Shown: positions 18,366-27,239 of the stretch, piece after piece
Layout of the letters: each line of letters begins with the position of its first letter
How positions within the stretch are numbered: position 1 is the first letter of the stretch
Source: Sandaracinaceae bacterium
GTDB taxonomy: Bacteria > Myxococcota_A > Polyangia > Polyangiales > Sandaracinaceae
Direction of reading: 5' to 3'
DNA: 64,000 nt
NCBI GenBank assembly: GCA_019637095.1
Contig: JAHBWG010000041.1
Location: forward strand, 1-64,000
Translations under genes and position numbers: made by a program
Notes under the pieces: model-generated
What the model was told of the DNA's origin: nothing
Databases searched by the model: none
The model's input: the letters and a program-made list of their open reading frames with translations, nothing else

Positions 18366-19256
18366 ATGCGCGCGAAGACGTGTGTGATCACCGGCGCGAG
18401 CGGAGGCATCGGCCTCGCCACGGCGCGCGCGCTGCGCGAGCGCGGCTTCGACGTGTGGATCGTCGGGCGCGATCCCGACAAGCTCGCGCGCGTCGAGGCG
18501 GAGCTCGGCGCCGTCGCGTTCCGCGCCGACTTCTCGAGCCTCGACGAGGTCCGCGCGCTCGCCGATGCGCTGCTCGCGCGCGGCCGCGCCATCGACGTCC
18601 TGATCAACAACGCCGGCGTCTGGCACCAGCGCTTCACGCGCTCGCGCGACGGCTTCGAGGACACCTTCGCGGTGAACCACCTCGCGCCCTACCTCCTCAC
18701 GCGCCTGCTCCTGCCGCGCCTGCGGCAGAGCGACGAGCCGCGCGTCGTCCACGTCAGCTCGCGCCTCCACCACCAGGCCGGCCAGACCTCGTCGCTGCGC
18801 GGCCGCGCGGTGCACCTCGTCAACGTCCTGGGCGTCCCGCTCCGCGCCGTCCCCGCCGCCTTCGAAGAGGACCGCCTCGACCGCGTCGAGGGCTACCGTG
18901 GCCTCGAGGCGTACGCGCGCAGCAAGCTCGCGCAGATCGTCTTCTCGAACGAGCTGGCCCGCCGCGAGCCGCGCGTCGCGTCGAACGCCCTGCACCCCGG
19001 CTCCGTCGCGACCGACGTGACGCGCGACAGCGCCGTCCTCTCGCTGCTCATCAAGCTCGGCGGCTTCGTGATCAAGACGCCCGAGCAAGGCGCGCGCACG
19101 AGCGTGCACCTCGCGTCCGAGCCCGCGCTCCGCGGCGTGAGCGGGCGCTACTTCGCCAACTGCCGCGAGGCCGAGCCCGCCCGCGTCGTCCACGACCGCG
19201 CGCTCGCCGAGCGGCTGTGGGCCCTCAGCGCCGACCGCGTCGGCCTCCCCGCCTGA
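18366..19256 (+). CDS. short-chain dehydrogenase/reductase
   Basis: The 296-residue protein is a classical SDR with TGASGGIG in the first Rossmann turn, LINNAGVW, the catalytic Ser in VVHVSSRLHH and the catalytic Tyr-x3-Lys in EAYARSKLAQ. The architecture LxxLFAxELxRR..NALHPGxVxT resembles the retinol dehydrogenase/WW-domain oxidoreductase-like group that reduces lipophilic aldehydes or ketones. The ATG at 18366 is preferred because MRAKTCVITGASGG places the glycine motif correctly; upstream in-frame ATGs would add 31 residues overlapping the repeat-containing promoter. It is divergent from the PLP-lyase operon. Because a lyase of that type would release a fatty aldehyde, this SDR is a reasonable candidate to reduce it, but that is inference. 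Confidence 0.88.
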   Translation: MRAKTCVITGASGGIGLATARALRERGFDVWIVGRDPDKLARVEAELGAVAFRADFSSLDEVRALADALLARGRAIDVLINNAGVWHQRFTRSRDGFEDTFAVNHLAPYLLTRLLLPRLRQSDEPRVVHVSSRLHHQAGQTSSLRGRAVHLVNVLGVPLRAVPAAFEEDRLDRVEGYRGLEAYARSKLAQIVFSNELARREPRVASNALHPGSVATDVTRDSAVLSLLIKLGGFVIKTPEQGARTSVHLASEPALRGVSGRYFANCREAEPARVVHDRALAERLWALSADRVGLPA

Positions 19257-19355
19257 CGCGAGCCCTCGCGCTCACGCACGCGACGATGTGGCCGCGTCGC
19301 CGCGCCTTCTGGACCTGGCGACGAGGGCAGACCTTCGGTCGTGCGTGCGTGATTG

Positions 19356-19396
19356 GACCATGAAGATCCCGCACCCAATCCCCGATCTTCATGGTC
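19356..19396. repeat. 13-bp perfect inverted repeat downstream of the SDR gene
   Basis: GACCATGAAGATC (19356-19368) and GATCTTCATGGTC (19384-19396) are exact reverse complements separated by a 15-base, C-rich loop. The hairpin lies 100 bp beyond the SDR stop. It is AT-richer than its surroundings and has no U-tract. It could act as a transcript-end stabiliser or protein-binding site. No neighbouring gene is known to need it. Confidence 0.5.
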
Positions 19397-19524
19397 AGCG
19401 CCGCCCCGGCGGATCCGCCGCCGCGCGCGTCGCCGCCCGCTCGCCTCGACCTCGACGGCCGCGTCCTCGCCGAGGCACCACGCGCGGCGCGCCAAGAAGT
19501 GATGCGCCGAGGCGGGCGCGCCGA

Positions 19525-20038
19525 TCACCCGGCGTCGATCGTCACCCAGTCGCGCCAGTCGACCGTCTCGCTGCCCCACGCGCGGAGCGCTCGCACGTAG
19601 AGCGGCTCGGCGAGCTGCTCGATCGCGATGACCCGCCGGCCGGCGGGGTCGTCGATCCACGCTTCGGGCGCCGGCTCGTCGGGCCGAGCGGTCGTCCTCG
19701 CGTGCGCGCGTCGCGATCGCGTCGCTGACGAACCACCGCTCGCCGATCAGGACCTGGTCGAAGCGTGCGTCGCCCACCTTCACGCTTCGCGTGATCGATC
19801 GCGCGCGCACCTGCACGACCGAGCCCGCGCGCAGCGGGGGGCGATCCACCAGCACGACGGCGTCGACACCGCCCGCGGGCGTTGGCGCGCTCCCGAGCGC
19901 GTGAGGGCGCTCGGCGCCAGGCGACGGCCCGCAGCCCGCGCCGCCCCCCGAGACGAGCGCGACGCCGACCGCCACTCGCCACCGCCACGACCGACACGCG
20001 ACGACCCACGAGCCGAGGAAGCGGCGATGGCGGCCCAC
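19525..20038 (-). pseudogene. small lipoprotein-like gene with one apparent frameshift
   Basis: From a GTG at 20038 the frame gives an Arg/Trp-rich start and a hydrophobic segment ending VALVSGGGAGC, compatible with a lipoprotein signal although the lipobox is imperfect. The mature part reads on to FDQVLIGERWFVSDAIATRA. Near 19690 meaningful sequence moves to another frame: PDEPAPEAWIDDPAG, then IEQLAEPLYVRALRAWGS, ending at a TGA at 19525. A single inserted or missing base in the GC-rich run around 19680-19700 would explain it. The reconstructed protein is about 170 residues with no recognised family. Whether the lesion is natural or a consensus error cannot be decided here. Confidence 0.55.
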
Positions 20039-20135
20039 GCCACGTCGTACGCCCGGCGACCGAGGACCGTCCCGGCCGCGTCAGGGTGCGGCTGGTTCGG
20101 CTTGCGCCTCGGGGTCGGGGCCGCGCACTGTCGCG

Positions 20136-21608
20136 ATGGTGGGGCGAGCGTGCCGGTCCTGCGGAGCCACCGTCCCCGACGGCCCGCTCGTCGATGGATG
20201 GGCGCAGTGCCCCGCGTGCGAGACGGCGTTCCTCGTGGAGCAGGCGAGTCCGTCCGATGCGGCAAGCGGCTATCGCGAGGCAGTGCCGAAGAGGGTCGAG
20301 ATCCCCTACCTCCCCGATGTCGGCCCGCTCGCGCACGGTGTGCAGATCTGGCGTCTCCCGGGCCACACGCTGCGGTTGCGGATGCGGCCGGCGCCGCGGT
20401 GGTCGATCCTGCCGCTCGTGACGCTGGCGCTGACCGCGCTGGCGTCGCTCATCGCCGCCGTCATCGTGGCGGTGGTCGCCTGGGTGCTCCCCTCGTGGTG
20501 CGCGGGCGACGTCGCGCGTTTCGCTGCGAAGGCGTTCGGCGCCGCTGTGGTCGGCTTGGCGCTGTGGCACTTCGCCGGTGGGCTCCGCAACGGCTGCTAC
20601 GTCGAGCTCTCACCGCGCGGGCTCTCGACGTGGCGCGGACCGATCCCGTGGCCGTGGGCGCGAGCCATCCCGATCGATGATCTCGCCGAGCTCACCTACG
20701 ACGACGAGAGCGGGATGCTCCGCGCTCGCTCGCCTCTCGCGACGCCGCTGTTCCGCGTGAGGTCGTTCGAGGGCCGCTACGTGGCGCGCGCGCTGTCCGC
20801 GTGGCTCGAGCTGCTGCGCACCGTCGAGGCGCCCGGTCCACCCGTGCGGCGAGGGAAGCTCGGCCGCACGATCCCGTTCCTCGCGTTCGGCGCCGCCGCC
20901 CTCGCGACGGTCGTGACCGCGGCCCGCCACGAAACGCCGCGCGAAGTCTACGCCGAGCGTTGTGGTCCGGTCGTCGCGCGCGACGCGATGGTGGCGCAGC
21001 TCCCGCGTCACACCTGGGCCGACGCGCCGCCTGACGAGGCGTGGGCGCGACCGGCGCTGCGGTTCGACGGCGATCCGAACGTGGTGTTCTGGCTCATCTC
21101 CTCGCATCCCTCGGCGGCCGAATGGGAGTCGTACCTGCCCTTCCGCTTCGCGCGCGGATTCGACTGGGAGCCGTGGGCGCTCTCGCGCAGCGAGCTGCGG
21201 GAGCGCGCGGCGCGGTGCACCGCCGGCTACGGTGGCGAGCTCGTCGGGAGCCTCGACGAGCTGCGCGAGGGGCTCGTGCGCGCAGGCGGCGTCCGCTACG
21301 CCATCGCGATCACGGATCTCGAGGTGGACGACCCGGCGGTCCTCCCGTCGGCGGGCGAGGACGCCTCCGACGGCGCTGGCCGCCGCCATCATGTCCGCCC
21401 CTGCCGCGTGTCGGGGCTCGCCCACGTGATCGATCTCGACGACGGGGGCCGCGAGCTCGGGGCGGTCCGCTTCCGCGGAGGGTCGTCTGGATTGCCCTAC
21501 TACTTCGGCACGCCGTACTTCGCCGAGCGAGAGATCCTGGAGGACTGCTGGCGCTCGGCCGTGGCGGACCTCCGGCGCGAGCTCGGCTACGACATCGAGG
21601 GGACGTGA
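20136..21608 (+). CDS. membrane protein with N-terminal zinc-ribbon motif, unknown function
   Basis: The 490-residue product begins with a putative zinc ribbon, CRSC (residues 6-9) and CPAC (25-28), spaced by a GATVPDGPLVDGWAQ loop. Two hydrophobic helices follow (around residues 95-120 and 128-150), then a cytoplasmic or periplasmic beta-rich part resembling a PH-like segment (LSPRGLSTWRGPIPWPWARA), and a third helix, IPFLAFGAAALATVV, near residue 245. The C-terminal 220 residues look soluble and mixed alpha/beta (FWLISSHPSAAEWESYLPFR, YYFGTPYFAEREILEDCW). I recognise no family. It is divergent from the frameshifted lipoprotein and convergent with coaX. Confidence 0.68.
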   Translation: MVGRACRSCGATVPDGPLVDGWAQCPACETAFLVEQASPSDAASGYREAVPKRVEIPYLPDVGPLAHGVQIWRLPGHTLRLRMRPAPRWSILPLVTLALTALASLIAAVIVAVVAWVLPSWCAGDVARFAAKAFGAAVVGLALWHFAGGLRNGCYVELSPRGLSTWRGPIPWPWARAIPIDDLAELTYDDESGMLRARSPLATPLFRVRSFEGRYVARALSAWLELLRTVEAPGPPVRRGKLGRTIPFLAFGAAALATVVTAARHETPREVYAERCGPVVARDAMVAQLPRHTWADAPPDEAWARPALRFDGDPNVVFWLISSHPSAAEWESYLPFRFARGFDWEPWALSRSELRERAARCTAGYGGELVGSLDELREGLVRAGGVRYAIAITDLEVDDPAVLPSAGEDASDGAGRRHHVRPCRVSGLAHVIDLDDGGRELGAVRFRGGSSGLPYYFGTPYFAEREILEDCWRSAVADLRRELGYDIEGT

Positions 21609-21656
21609 TGGCGAGGCGGCGCGCGCGGAGGCACGCCCGTCGAGACGGACAGAGCG

Positions 21657-22424
<768 letters not shown>

Positions 22425-22434
22425 GAGCGTCGGC

Positions 22435-23091
22435 CTAGCGCGGACGCAGCGCGAGCGCCCGCTGGATCAGCTCGCCGAAGGTGGCGGCGCGCGGGCGCGA
22501 GGCGACGCGCGCGATGGGGGCGGACGGCTGGGGCACGGCGAGGACGATCGGCTCAGGCGCGAGCTCGACCGTCTCCTCGACGGCGGCGGCCACCGGCGCG
22601 GGCGGCCGCTCGGTCACGGGCTCCGGCGAGCGCGTCGAGAGCGGCGCCGTCTGCGCGAGGTCGGACGGCTCGTCGGCCTCGATGACGACCGGCTCCTCCT
22701 CCTCGGGGTAGGAGATCTCGAGCTCCGGCTCGTCCTCGTCCGCGTCGGGCGGGGCGAGCTCGAGCTCGGTGCTGATCGCGCGCTCCATCGGCGTCGGGCG
22801 CGCCGCCGGGCGCGGCGCGGAGACGAGCGCCGACGGCGGGACGCCGGGCGAGGGCGGCGCCTCGGCGACGGTCTCGGACAGGTCGAGCATCAGCTCGTCG
22901 CGGCCCGCGACGATCGTCTCCTCGACGATCTCGTCGGAGCGCTCGACCTCGGGCTCGGGCGGCGCCGCGAGCGGGGCGGCCGCGCGCGGGGCGGCCGCGA
23001 GCGGCGCGCCGCGCGTGGGCCCGTCGGTGCGGTTCTTGGCGACGCGCGCGAGCATCGCCTCGAGCCGCGCGACCTTCTCGGCGGCGCTCAC
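22435..23091 (-). CDS. acidic, proline-rich disordered protein
   Basis: The 218-residue product opens with a short amphipathic helix, [17 protein letters not shown] long Ala/Pro/Glu-rich, probably unstructured region follows with acidic stretches such as [19 protein letters not shown]. The protein ends with a second predicted helix, [13 protein letters not shown]. No domain or membrane segment is recognised. The ATG overlaps the upstream gene's TGA by 4 bp and the stop lies 10 bp before coaX, so it is translated within the same operon. The helix-disorder-helix layout suggests an adaptor joining two partners. The function is unknown. Confidence 0.65.
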   Translation of the reverse strand: MSAAEKVARLEAMLARVAKNRTDGPTRGAPLAAAPRAAAPLAAPPEPEVERSDEIVEETIVAGRDELMLDLSETVAEAPPSPGVPPSALVSAPRPAARPTPMERAISTELELAPPDADEDEPELEISYPEEEEPVVIEADEPSDLAQTAPLSTRSPEPVTERPPAPVAAAVEETVELAPEPIVLAVPQPSAPIARVASRPRAATFGELIQRALALRPR

Positions 23092-23639
23092 GCGGCACCG
23101 CCGGGGGCGAGGCGACCGACGATGGCGGCGATGTCGTCACCCGACCGCGACCACTTCCACACCTTCTGCGCGACGCTCGGGTCGACGAGCAGGAAGTGCC
23201 CAGCGCTCGAGACGGGGACACAGGCGATCTCGTGCTCGGCGAGCGCGGACAAGAGGCCTCCGAGGAGCGCCGCGACGCCGAGGTGGTCCTCGTCGAGCCG
23301 CGGGATGTGGTCGAGCGAGGCGACGAGGGCGTCGCCCCAGCGCTCGACGCGCAGGCGACCCCACCCCATCACCGAGAGCACGCCGGCGGCCGACTCGAGC
23401 ACGGCCTCGACGGTCGCGTCGAGCGCGCCGCCGCCGAGCCCCTCGAGCACGCACTCGCCGAGCTCGCGGCCGAGCTTGCGCACGCTGGTGAGGTCACCGT
23501 TCGCGACAGCGGCTGAAACCAACGGCGCGACGACGCTGTCGGAGAGGACGAGCACGCGCCCCGCGCCCCGCGCCGCGATGGAGCCGGTCGCGAGGTCGAA
23601 CTCGAAGAAGCCACCCGGATCGAACGATGCTCCCGCCAT
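23088..23639 (-). CDS. conserved-looking soluble protein of unknown function
   Basis: This 183-residue protein begins MAGASFDPGGFFEFDLATGS. It contains two alpha/beta segments: VLVLSDSVVAPLVSAAVANG with LGRELGECVLEGLGGG, and VLSVMGWGRLRVERWGDALV with LLGGLLSALAEHEIACVPVS. The pattern weakly resembles V4R/heme-NO-binding-like small-molecule domains, but I would not assign it. I prefer the ATG at 23639 over one 28 codons upstream because it follows GGGGAG and because the upstream extension is charged and atypical. It heads the run that ends with coaX and overlaps the next gene by 4 bp. Confidence 0.62.
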   Translation of the reverse strand: MAGASFDPGGFFEFDLATGSIAARGAGRVLVLSDSVVAPLVSAAVANGDLTSVRKLGRELGECVLEGLGGGALDATVEAVLESAAGVLSVMGWGRLRVERWGDALVASLDHIPRLDEDHLGVAALLGGLLSALAEHEIACVPVSSAGHFLLVDPSVAQKVWKWSRSGDDIAAIVGRLAPGGAA

Positions 23640-23773
23640 GCTCAGCTCCCCGCGAAGAGCCACACGACGAGCGTGGATCGACGCGTGATCGCTTTCGTAT
23701 TCGGGTTTCGTCCGCCGTGTCAAATCCTTCGCGTTCGCGCGGGCGCGCAGGCCCTGGTATGCCGGGGCCCACG

Positions 23774-25168
23774 ATGAGGCCCGCCGCCGCGCTCGCCGTC
23801 GCGCTCGCGACGCTGTTCGCCGCGCCCGCGCGCGCGCAGACGCCGCCGCGCGGGGACACGATCATCGATCGCTGGGCCGAGGCGATGGCCGCCGCCTACG
23901 CGCGGCGCTGGGCCGGGCCGACGGTGGAGTGGCCGGCGCCGAGCGCGCGGCCCGAGGCCGCGGGCGTGGTGCGCTCGCGCGAGCACCCGGTGAGCCTCCA
24001 CGTCGGGCCGCGCGTGTCGGCGGCGCGGGCGGACGTCGCGCTCGGCGCGCTCGAGGCGGCCTACGACTTCCTCGCGACGCGCCGCTGGCCGCTCCCGATG
24101 GCCGACGCAGGGCGCGGCGGCGACGGGGGGTTCGACCTCTACCTCGTCGAGGGCGAGCCGGGCGCGGCGCGCCCGATCGCGGTCGGCTACGACGTCGACC
24201 ACGTCCACGACGGCCTCGACGGCGCGGTGCCGTTCGCGCGCCTCGACCCGACGGAGGTGCCCGACGACCGGCTCGCCGGCTGCGTGACGTCCGCGCTCGT
24301 GCAAGCCTCGTTGCTGGGGTTCGACCCGGCCGAGGCGCCGAGCTGGCGCATCGCGACGGGCGACTACGTCGCGTGGCTCCTCACGGGGCACTTCGGCTGC
24401 GGCGAGGAGGGCGTCGTGGCGCAGCAACGCGAGAGCGCGCGGAGCTGGATCGACGACGACCCGACCAGCGGCGAGGGCGGCGCGCTCTTGCTCGCGGCGC
24501 TCTCGGCGCGGGCGGACGAGCGCACGGGAGACTTCATCCGCGACCTGTGGGAGGCGGCGACGCAGCGCTCGTGGGACAGCCCGCGGCTGCGGGCGGCGCC
24601 GGACCTGTGGCAGGTGCTGAACGCGGTGATGGAGGCGGGTCGCGACCCGCTGCCGCGGTTCCTCGAAGACGTCGGCGTCGGCCGCTGGTTCGCCGGGCCC
24701 GAGGCGCGGCGCCGGCACGCGCCGATGGCGCTCTTCGGCGCGCTCCCCGAGGACGCGGCGGTGCCGCTCGAGGGGCGCACGCGCTACGGCGAGCTGCCGC
24801 GGCGGTTCGAGCCGCGCGGGCTCGAGCTCGCGCCGTATGGGTCGGCGTACGTCGTGGTCGACACCGGCGACGCGCCCGCGGGCAGCCTGCTGCGCATCTG
24901 GCTGCGCGGCGAGCTCGGCGTCGGCTGGGCGCTCGGCGCGGTGCGCGTGGGCGCGGACGGCCGCGAGCGCGGCCGCGTCCGGGCCCCGGTGCGCCCGCTC
25001 GACCCGCGCAGCTACATCCCGCTCGAGCTGACCGACGCCGCGACCGATCACGTCGTCATCGTCGTGACCAACCTCGGCGCGCGGCTCGTCGACGCGGACG
25101 AGCCGGATGATCAGGTCCGCTCGTTCCGGCTGATCCTCGATCGCGGCCCGGCAGACGGAGCGCCTTGA
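23774..25168 (+). CDS. secreted protein of unknown function, possibly a degenerate metalloprotease-like protein
   Basis: The 464-residue product has a clear Sec signal, MRPAAALAVALATLFAAPA, with probable cleavage at ARA-Q. The mature chain has GGDGGFDLYLVEGEPG, AVGYDVDHVHDG and GCVTSALVQASLLGFDPAEA, then SWRIATGDYVAWLLTGHFGCG, followed by a C-terminal beta-rich domain. This order recalls myxobacterial secreted putative metalloproteases, in which a DLYLVD strand is followed by HExxH and then a glutamate-bearing WxxEG segment. Here the expected HExxH position reads TSALVQ, so zinc catalysis is unlikely. That relationship is a weak inference. It is divergent from the coaX run, with 134 bp between starts. 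Confidence 0.65.
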   Translation: MRPAAALAVALATLFAAPARAQTPPRGDTIIDRWAEAMAAAYARRWAGPTVEWPAPSARPEAAGVVRSREHPVSLHVGPRVSAARADVALGALEAAYDFLATRRWPLPMADAGRGGDGGFDLYLVEGEPGAARPIAVGYDVDHVHDGLDGAVPFARLDPTEVPDDRLAGCVTSALVQASLLGFDPAEAPSWRIATGDYVAWLLTGHFGCGEEGVVAQQRESARSWIDDDPTSGEGGALLLAALSARADERTGDFIRDLWEAATQRSWDSPRLRAAPDLWQVLNAVMEAGRDPLPRFLEDVGVGRWFAGPEARRRHAPMALFGALPEDAAVPLEGRTRYGELPRRFEPRGLELAPYGSAYVVVDTGDAPAGSLLRIWLRGELGVGWALGAVRVGADGRERGRVRAPVRPLDPRSYIPLELTDAATDHVVIVVTNLGARLVDADEPDDQVRSFRLILDRGPADGAP

Positions 25169-25224
25169 CTCGCGCGAGCGCGGCGCAGGCGATGCGCCGG
25201 GCGCACGGGGTGCGCCGGAGGCGC

Positions 25225-25326
25225 TCAGCCGGCGAACGTCGCGATCCAGTAGGCCAGCGTCAGACCCGCGGGAATCACGAAGAAAATGGCGTCGATGGGC
25301 TTCACCGTGGCGGCCTTCGCGTTCAT
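25225..25326 (-). CDS. putative 33-residue single-pass membrane microprotein
   Basis: An ATG at 25326 gives MNAKAATVKPIDAIFFVIPA and continues with a hydrophobic helix to a C-terminal TFAG. It is a charged 10-residue N-terminus plus one transmembrane segment. Third codon positions are mostly G or C, but the stretch includes AT-rich codons around Ile-Phe-Phe and is less GC-rich than the surroundings. No convincing Shine-Dalgarno is present. It lies just after the subtilase gene on the same strand, 11 bp beyond its stop. It may be a real small membrane protein or chance. Confidence 0.35.
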   Translation of the reverse strand: MNAKAATVKPIDAIFFVIPAGLTLAYWIATFAG

Positions 25327-25337
25327 GACGAAGAGAG

Positions 25338-27200
25338 CTACGCACCGCGCATGCCACGTCGAGGGCCGAAGCGCACGAAGAGCAGGACGAGGAGCGCGGC
25401 GGGGGCGGCGGGCCTCGATCGCGGCGGCGACGCGGTGCAGCCGCCCCCGGCCGGCGCGTAGGGCCGGCGCCGGTCGGGCGCGGGCGCGAGCTCGAGCGGC
25501 GGCAGCGCCGCGCCGTCGACGAACGCCTCGACCCGCGGCCGCGGCGCGCGCGGCCAGAGGCGCGCGAACGCCGCGCCGCCCGCGAGCGAGAGCGTCTGCT
25601 CCTCGCCGTCGACGCGAAGGCGGACCCCGTCGGCGTCCGCGCGCACGGCGACCCACACGGCCTCGCCGGGCTCGAACGCGACGCGCGAGGCGACGAGCTC
25701 GACGCGATCGCTCGACGCGCCGGCGAGCCGTGCGAGCAGGCGCTCGACGTCGAGCGCGCCGAAGCCGCGGGACGGCGTCCAGCCCGCCTCCGCCGTGCTC
25801 GCGACGAGCCGCGCGCGCGCCTCGCGCCCCATCTCCGGGTCGAGCTCGAGCGCGAGCAAGAGCGCGCCCGCGACCACCGCGGCGGCCGCCGAGCTGCCGC
25901 GGACCGCCACGCGGCCGTCGACCACCAGCTCGGCGCGACCGCCGATCAGGTTCGCGCGATCGGTGAGCCGCACGTCGCTCGAGAGCGGCGCGAGGATCCA
26001 GCCGCCGGGGGCGACCAGCGCGGGCGCGAGCGCGCCGCCCGGCGTCGGCCCGCGCGACGAGAACGGCGCGACCTCGCCCGGCTCGCCGAGGGAGCCGCGC
26101 TCGCCGACGCGCGGGCGCGCGATCGTCGCGCCGACCGCGATGAGCTCGGGCGCGGTCGCCGGGATCGTGATCGTCTCGTCCTCGACGACGTGCGCGCCGC
26201 CGAGCGTGACCGGAAAGAACGTGTCGCCCAGCCGCGCCCCCGCGAGCCAGACCTCGAAGCGCGACGGGCCCTCGAGCTCGACCCGCCACGTCCCGGCCGC
26301 GAGCGGCGCCGCGTCCGACGCGAGCGTCACGGAGCGCGCCGCGTCGCGCGGCTCGACGGTGACGAGCGCGCCGTCGAGCGCGAAGGCGCCGGCGGCGAGG
26401 CGCGCGCGCGCGCCGCTCGGCGCGACGAGCCACGCCGCGCCCTCGTGGCGCACGGTGAGGCGCAGCGCCGCGTCCTCGCGCGCCGGGCGCGGTACGCCGA
26501 GCGTGACGACGCCGAGCTCGCCCGCGAAGAGGCGCCCCGCCGCGCGCACCGGGCGCTCGCCGTCGTTGCCCGCCGCGACGACGACGGGCACCGGGCCCGC
26601 CGCGCGCACGAGCGCGCGCTCGAACGCGCCCTCCCCGCCGTGGTCGCCGTCGTGCCCGCCCAGGCTCAGCAGGATCACCATCGTGCGCTCGTCGATCGCG
26701 TCGTCGAGCGCGGCGACCGCGCGGCAGAAGCGCACGCCTTCGACGACCGCGTCGTCCTCGAAGCCCTCGCGCGCGTCGCTCCACGCCGCCGCCACGACGA
26801 GCCGCGCGTCCGGCGCGAGGCCGTCCGGGCCCGCGGCGACCGCGGCCATCGCCGTGCCGTGGCCGTGAGCGTCGCCGCGGCTGTCGCTGGCCTCGCCGGG
26901 CGCGTAGACCGCGCCGCCGGCGATCGCCTCGAGCGCGTGCCCGCGCGGCGGGCCGCTCGCGTCCCACACCCAGCGCACGCGCTCGGCGCCGAGCGCGACC
27001 TCGTCGACGCCCGTGTCGACCAGGCACAGCGTGCTCCCGCGCCCGCTGACCGCGTAGCGCTCGCGCGCGGCGTCCGCGCCGACGGCCGCGCGCGCCACCT
27101 CGATCAGCGGCGCGCGCGGCCAGCGTGGGGGGAGCTGCGCGTGCGCGCTCGACGTCGCCGCAGCGAGCAGGACGACGAGCGCGGGCCAGCGTTCTCGCAC
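25338..27200 (-). CDS. subtilisin-like serine protease (S8) with MYXO-CTERM-like anchor
   Basis: The 620-residue precursor has a Sec signal with cleavage after SSAHA (residue 21). The catalytic triad can be read: Asp62 in CLVDTGVD, His114 in AHGHGTAMAAV and the Ser in VRGSSAAAAVVAGALL near residue 440. The oxyanion-hole Asn lies in VVVAAGNDG. Between His and Ser sits an inserted beta domain of about 130 residues, and after the catalytic domain another strand-rich module. The C-terminus is GGGC plus a short spacer, a hydrophobic stretch (PAALLVLLFVRF) and an RR-containing tail, matching the MYXO-CTERM/Gly-Cys sorting-signal layout. The enzyme is therefore probably processed and displayed on the cell surface. 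The Ser motif GSS instead of GTS is a mild deviation. Confidence 0.88.
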   Translation of the reverse strand: MRERWPALVVLLAAATSSAHAQLPPRWPRAPLIEVARAAVGADAARERYAVSGRGSTLCLVDTGVDEVALGAERVRWVWDASGPPRGHALEAIAGGAVYAPGEASDSRGDAHGHGTAMAAVAAGPDGLAPDARLVVAAAWSDAREGFEDDAVVEGVRFCRAVAALDDAIDERTMVILLSLGGHDGDHGGEGAFERALVRAAGPVPVVVAAGNDGERPVRAAGRLFAGELGVVTLGVPRPAREDAALRLTVRHEGAAWLVAPSGARARLAAGAFALDGALVTVEPRDAARSVTLASDAAPLAAGTWRVELEGPSRFEVWLAGARLGDTFFPVTLGGAHVVEDETITIPATAPELIAVGATIARPRVGERGSLGEPGEVAPFSSRGPTPGGALAPALVAPGGWILAPLSSDVRLTDRANLIGGRAELVVDGRVAVRGSSAAAAVVAGALLLALELDPEMGREARARLVASTAEAGWTPSRGFGALDVERLLARLAGASSDRVELVASRVAFEPGEAVWVAVRADADGVRLRVDGEEQTLSLAGGAAFARLWPRAPRPRVEAFVDGAALPPLELAPAPDRRRPYAPAGGGCTASPPRSRPAAPAALLVLLFVRFGPRRGMRGA

Positions 27201-27239
27201 GCGCGCAGCTTAGCTGCTCCGCGCCTCGCGCGGCGCGCC

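Noticed and set aside
23627-23773. A longer N-terminus for the secreted protein at 23774
   Set aside because: The extra 49 residues are charged and would bury the signal peptide that starts at MRPAAAL.
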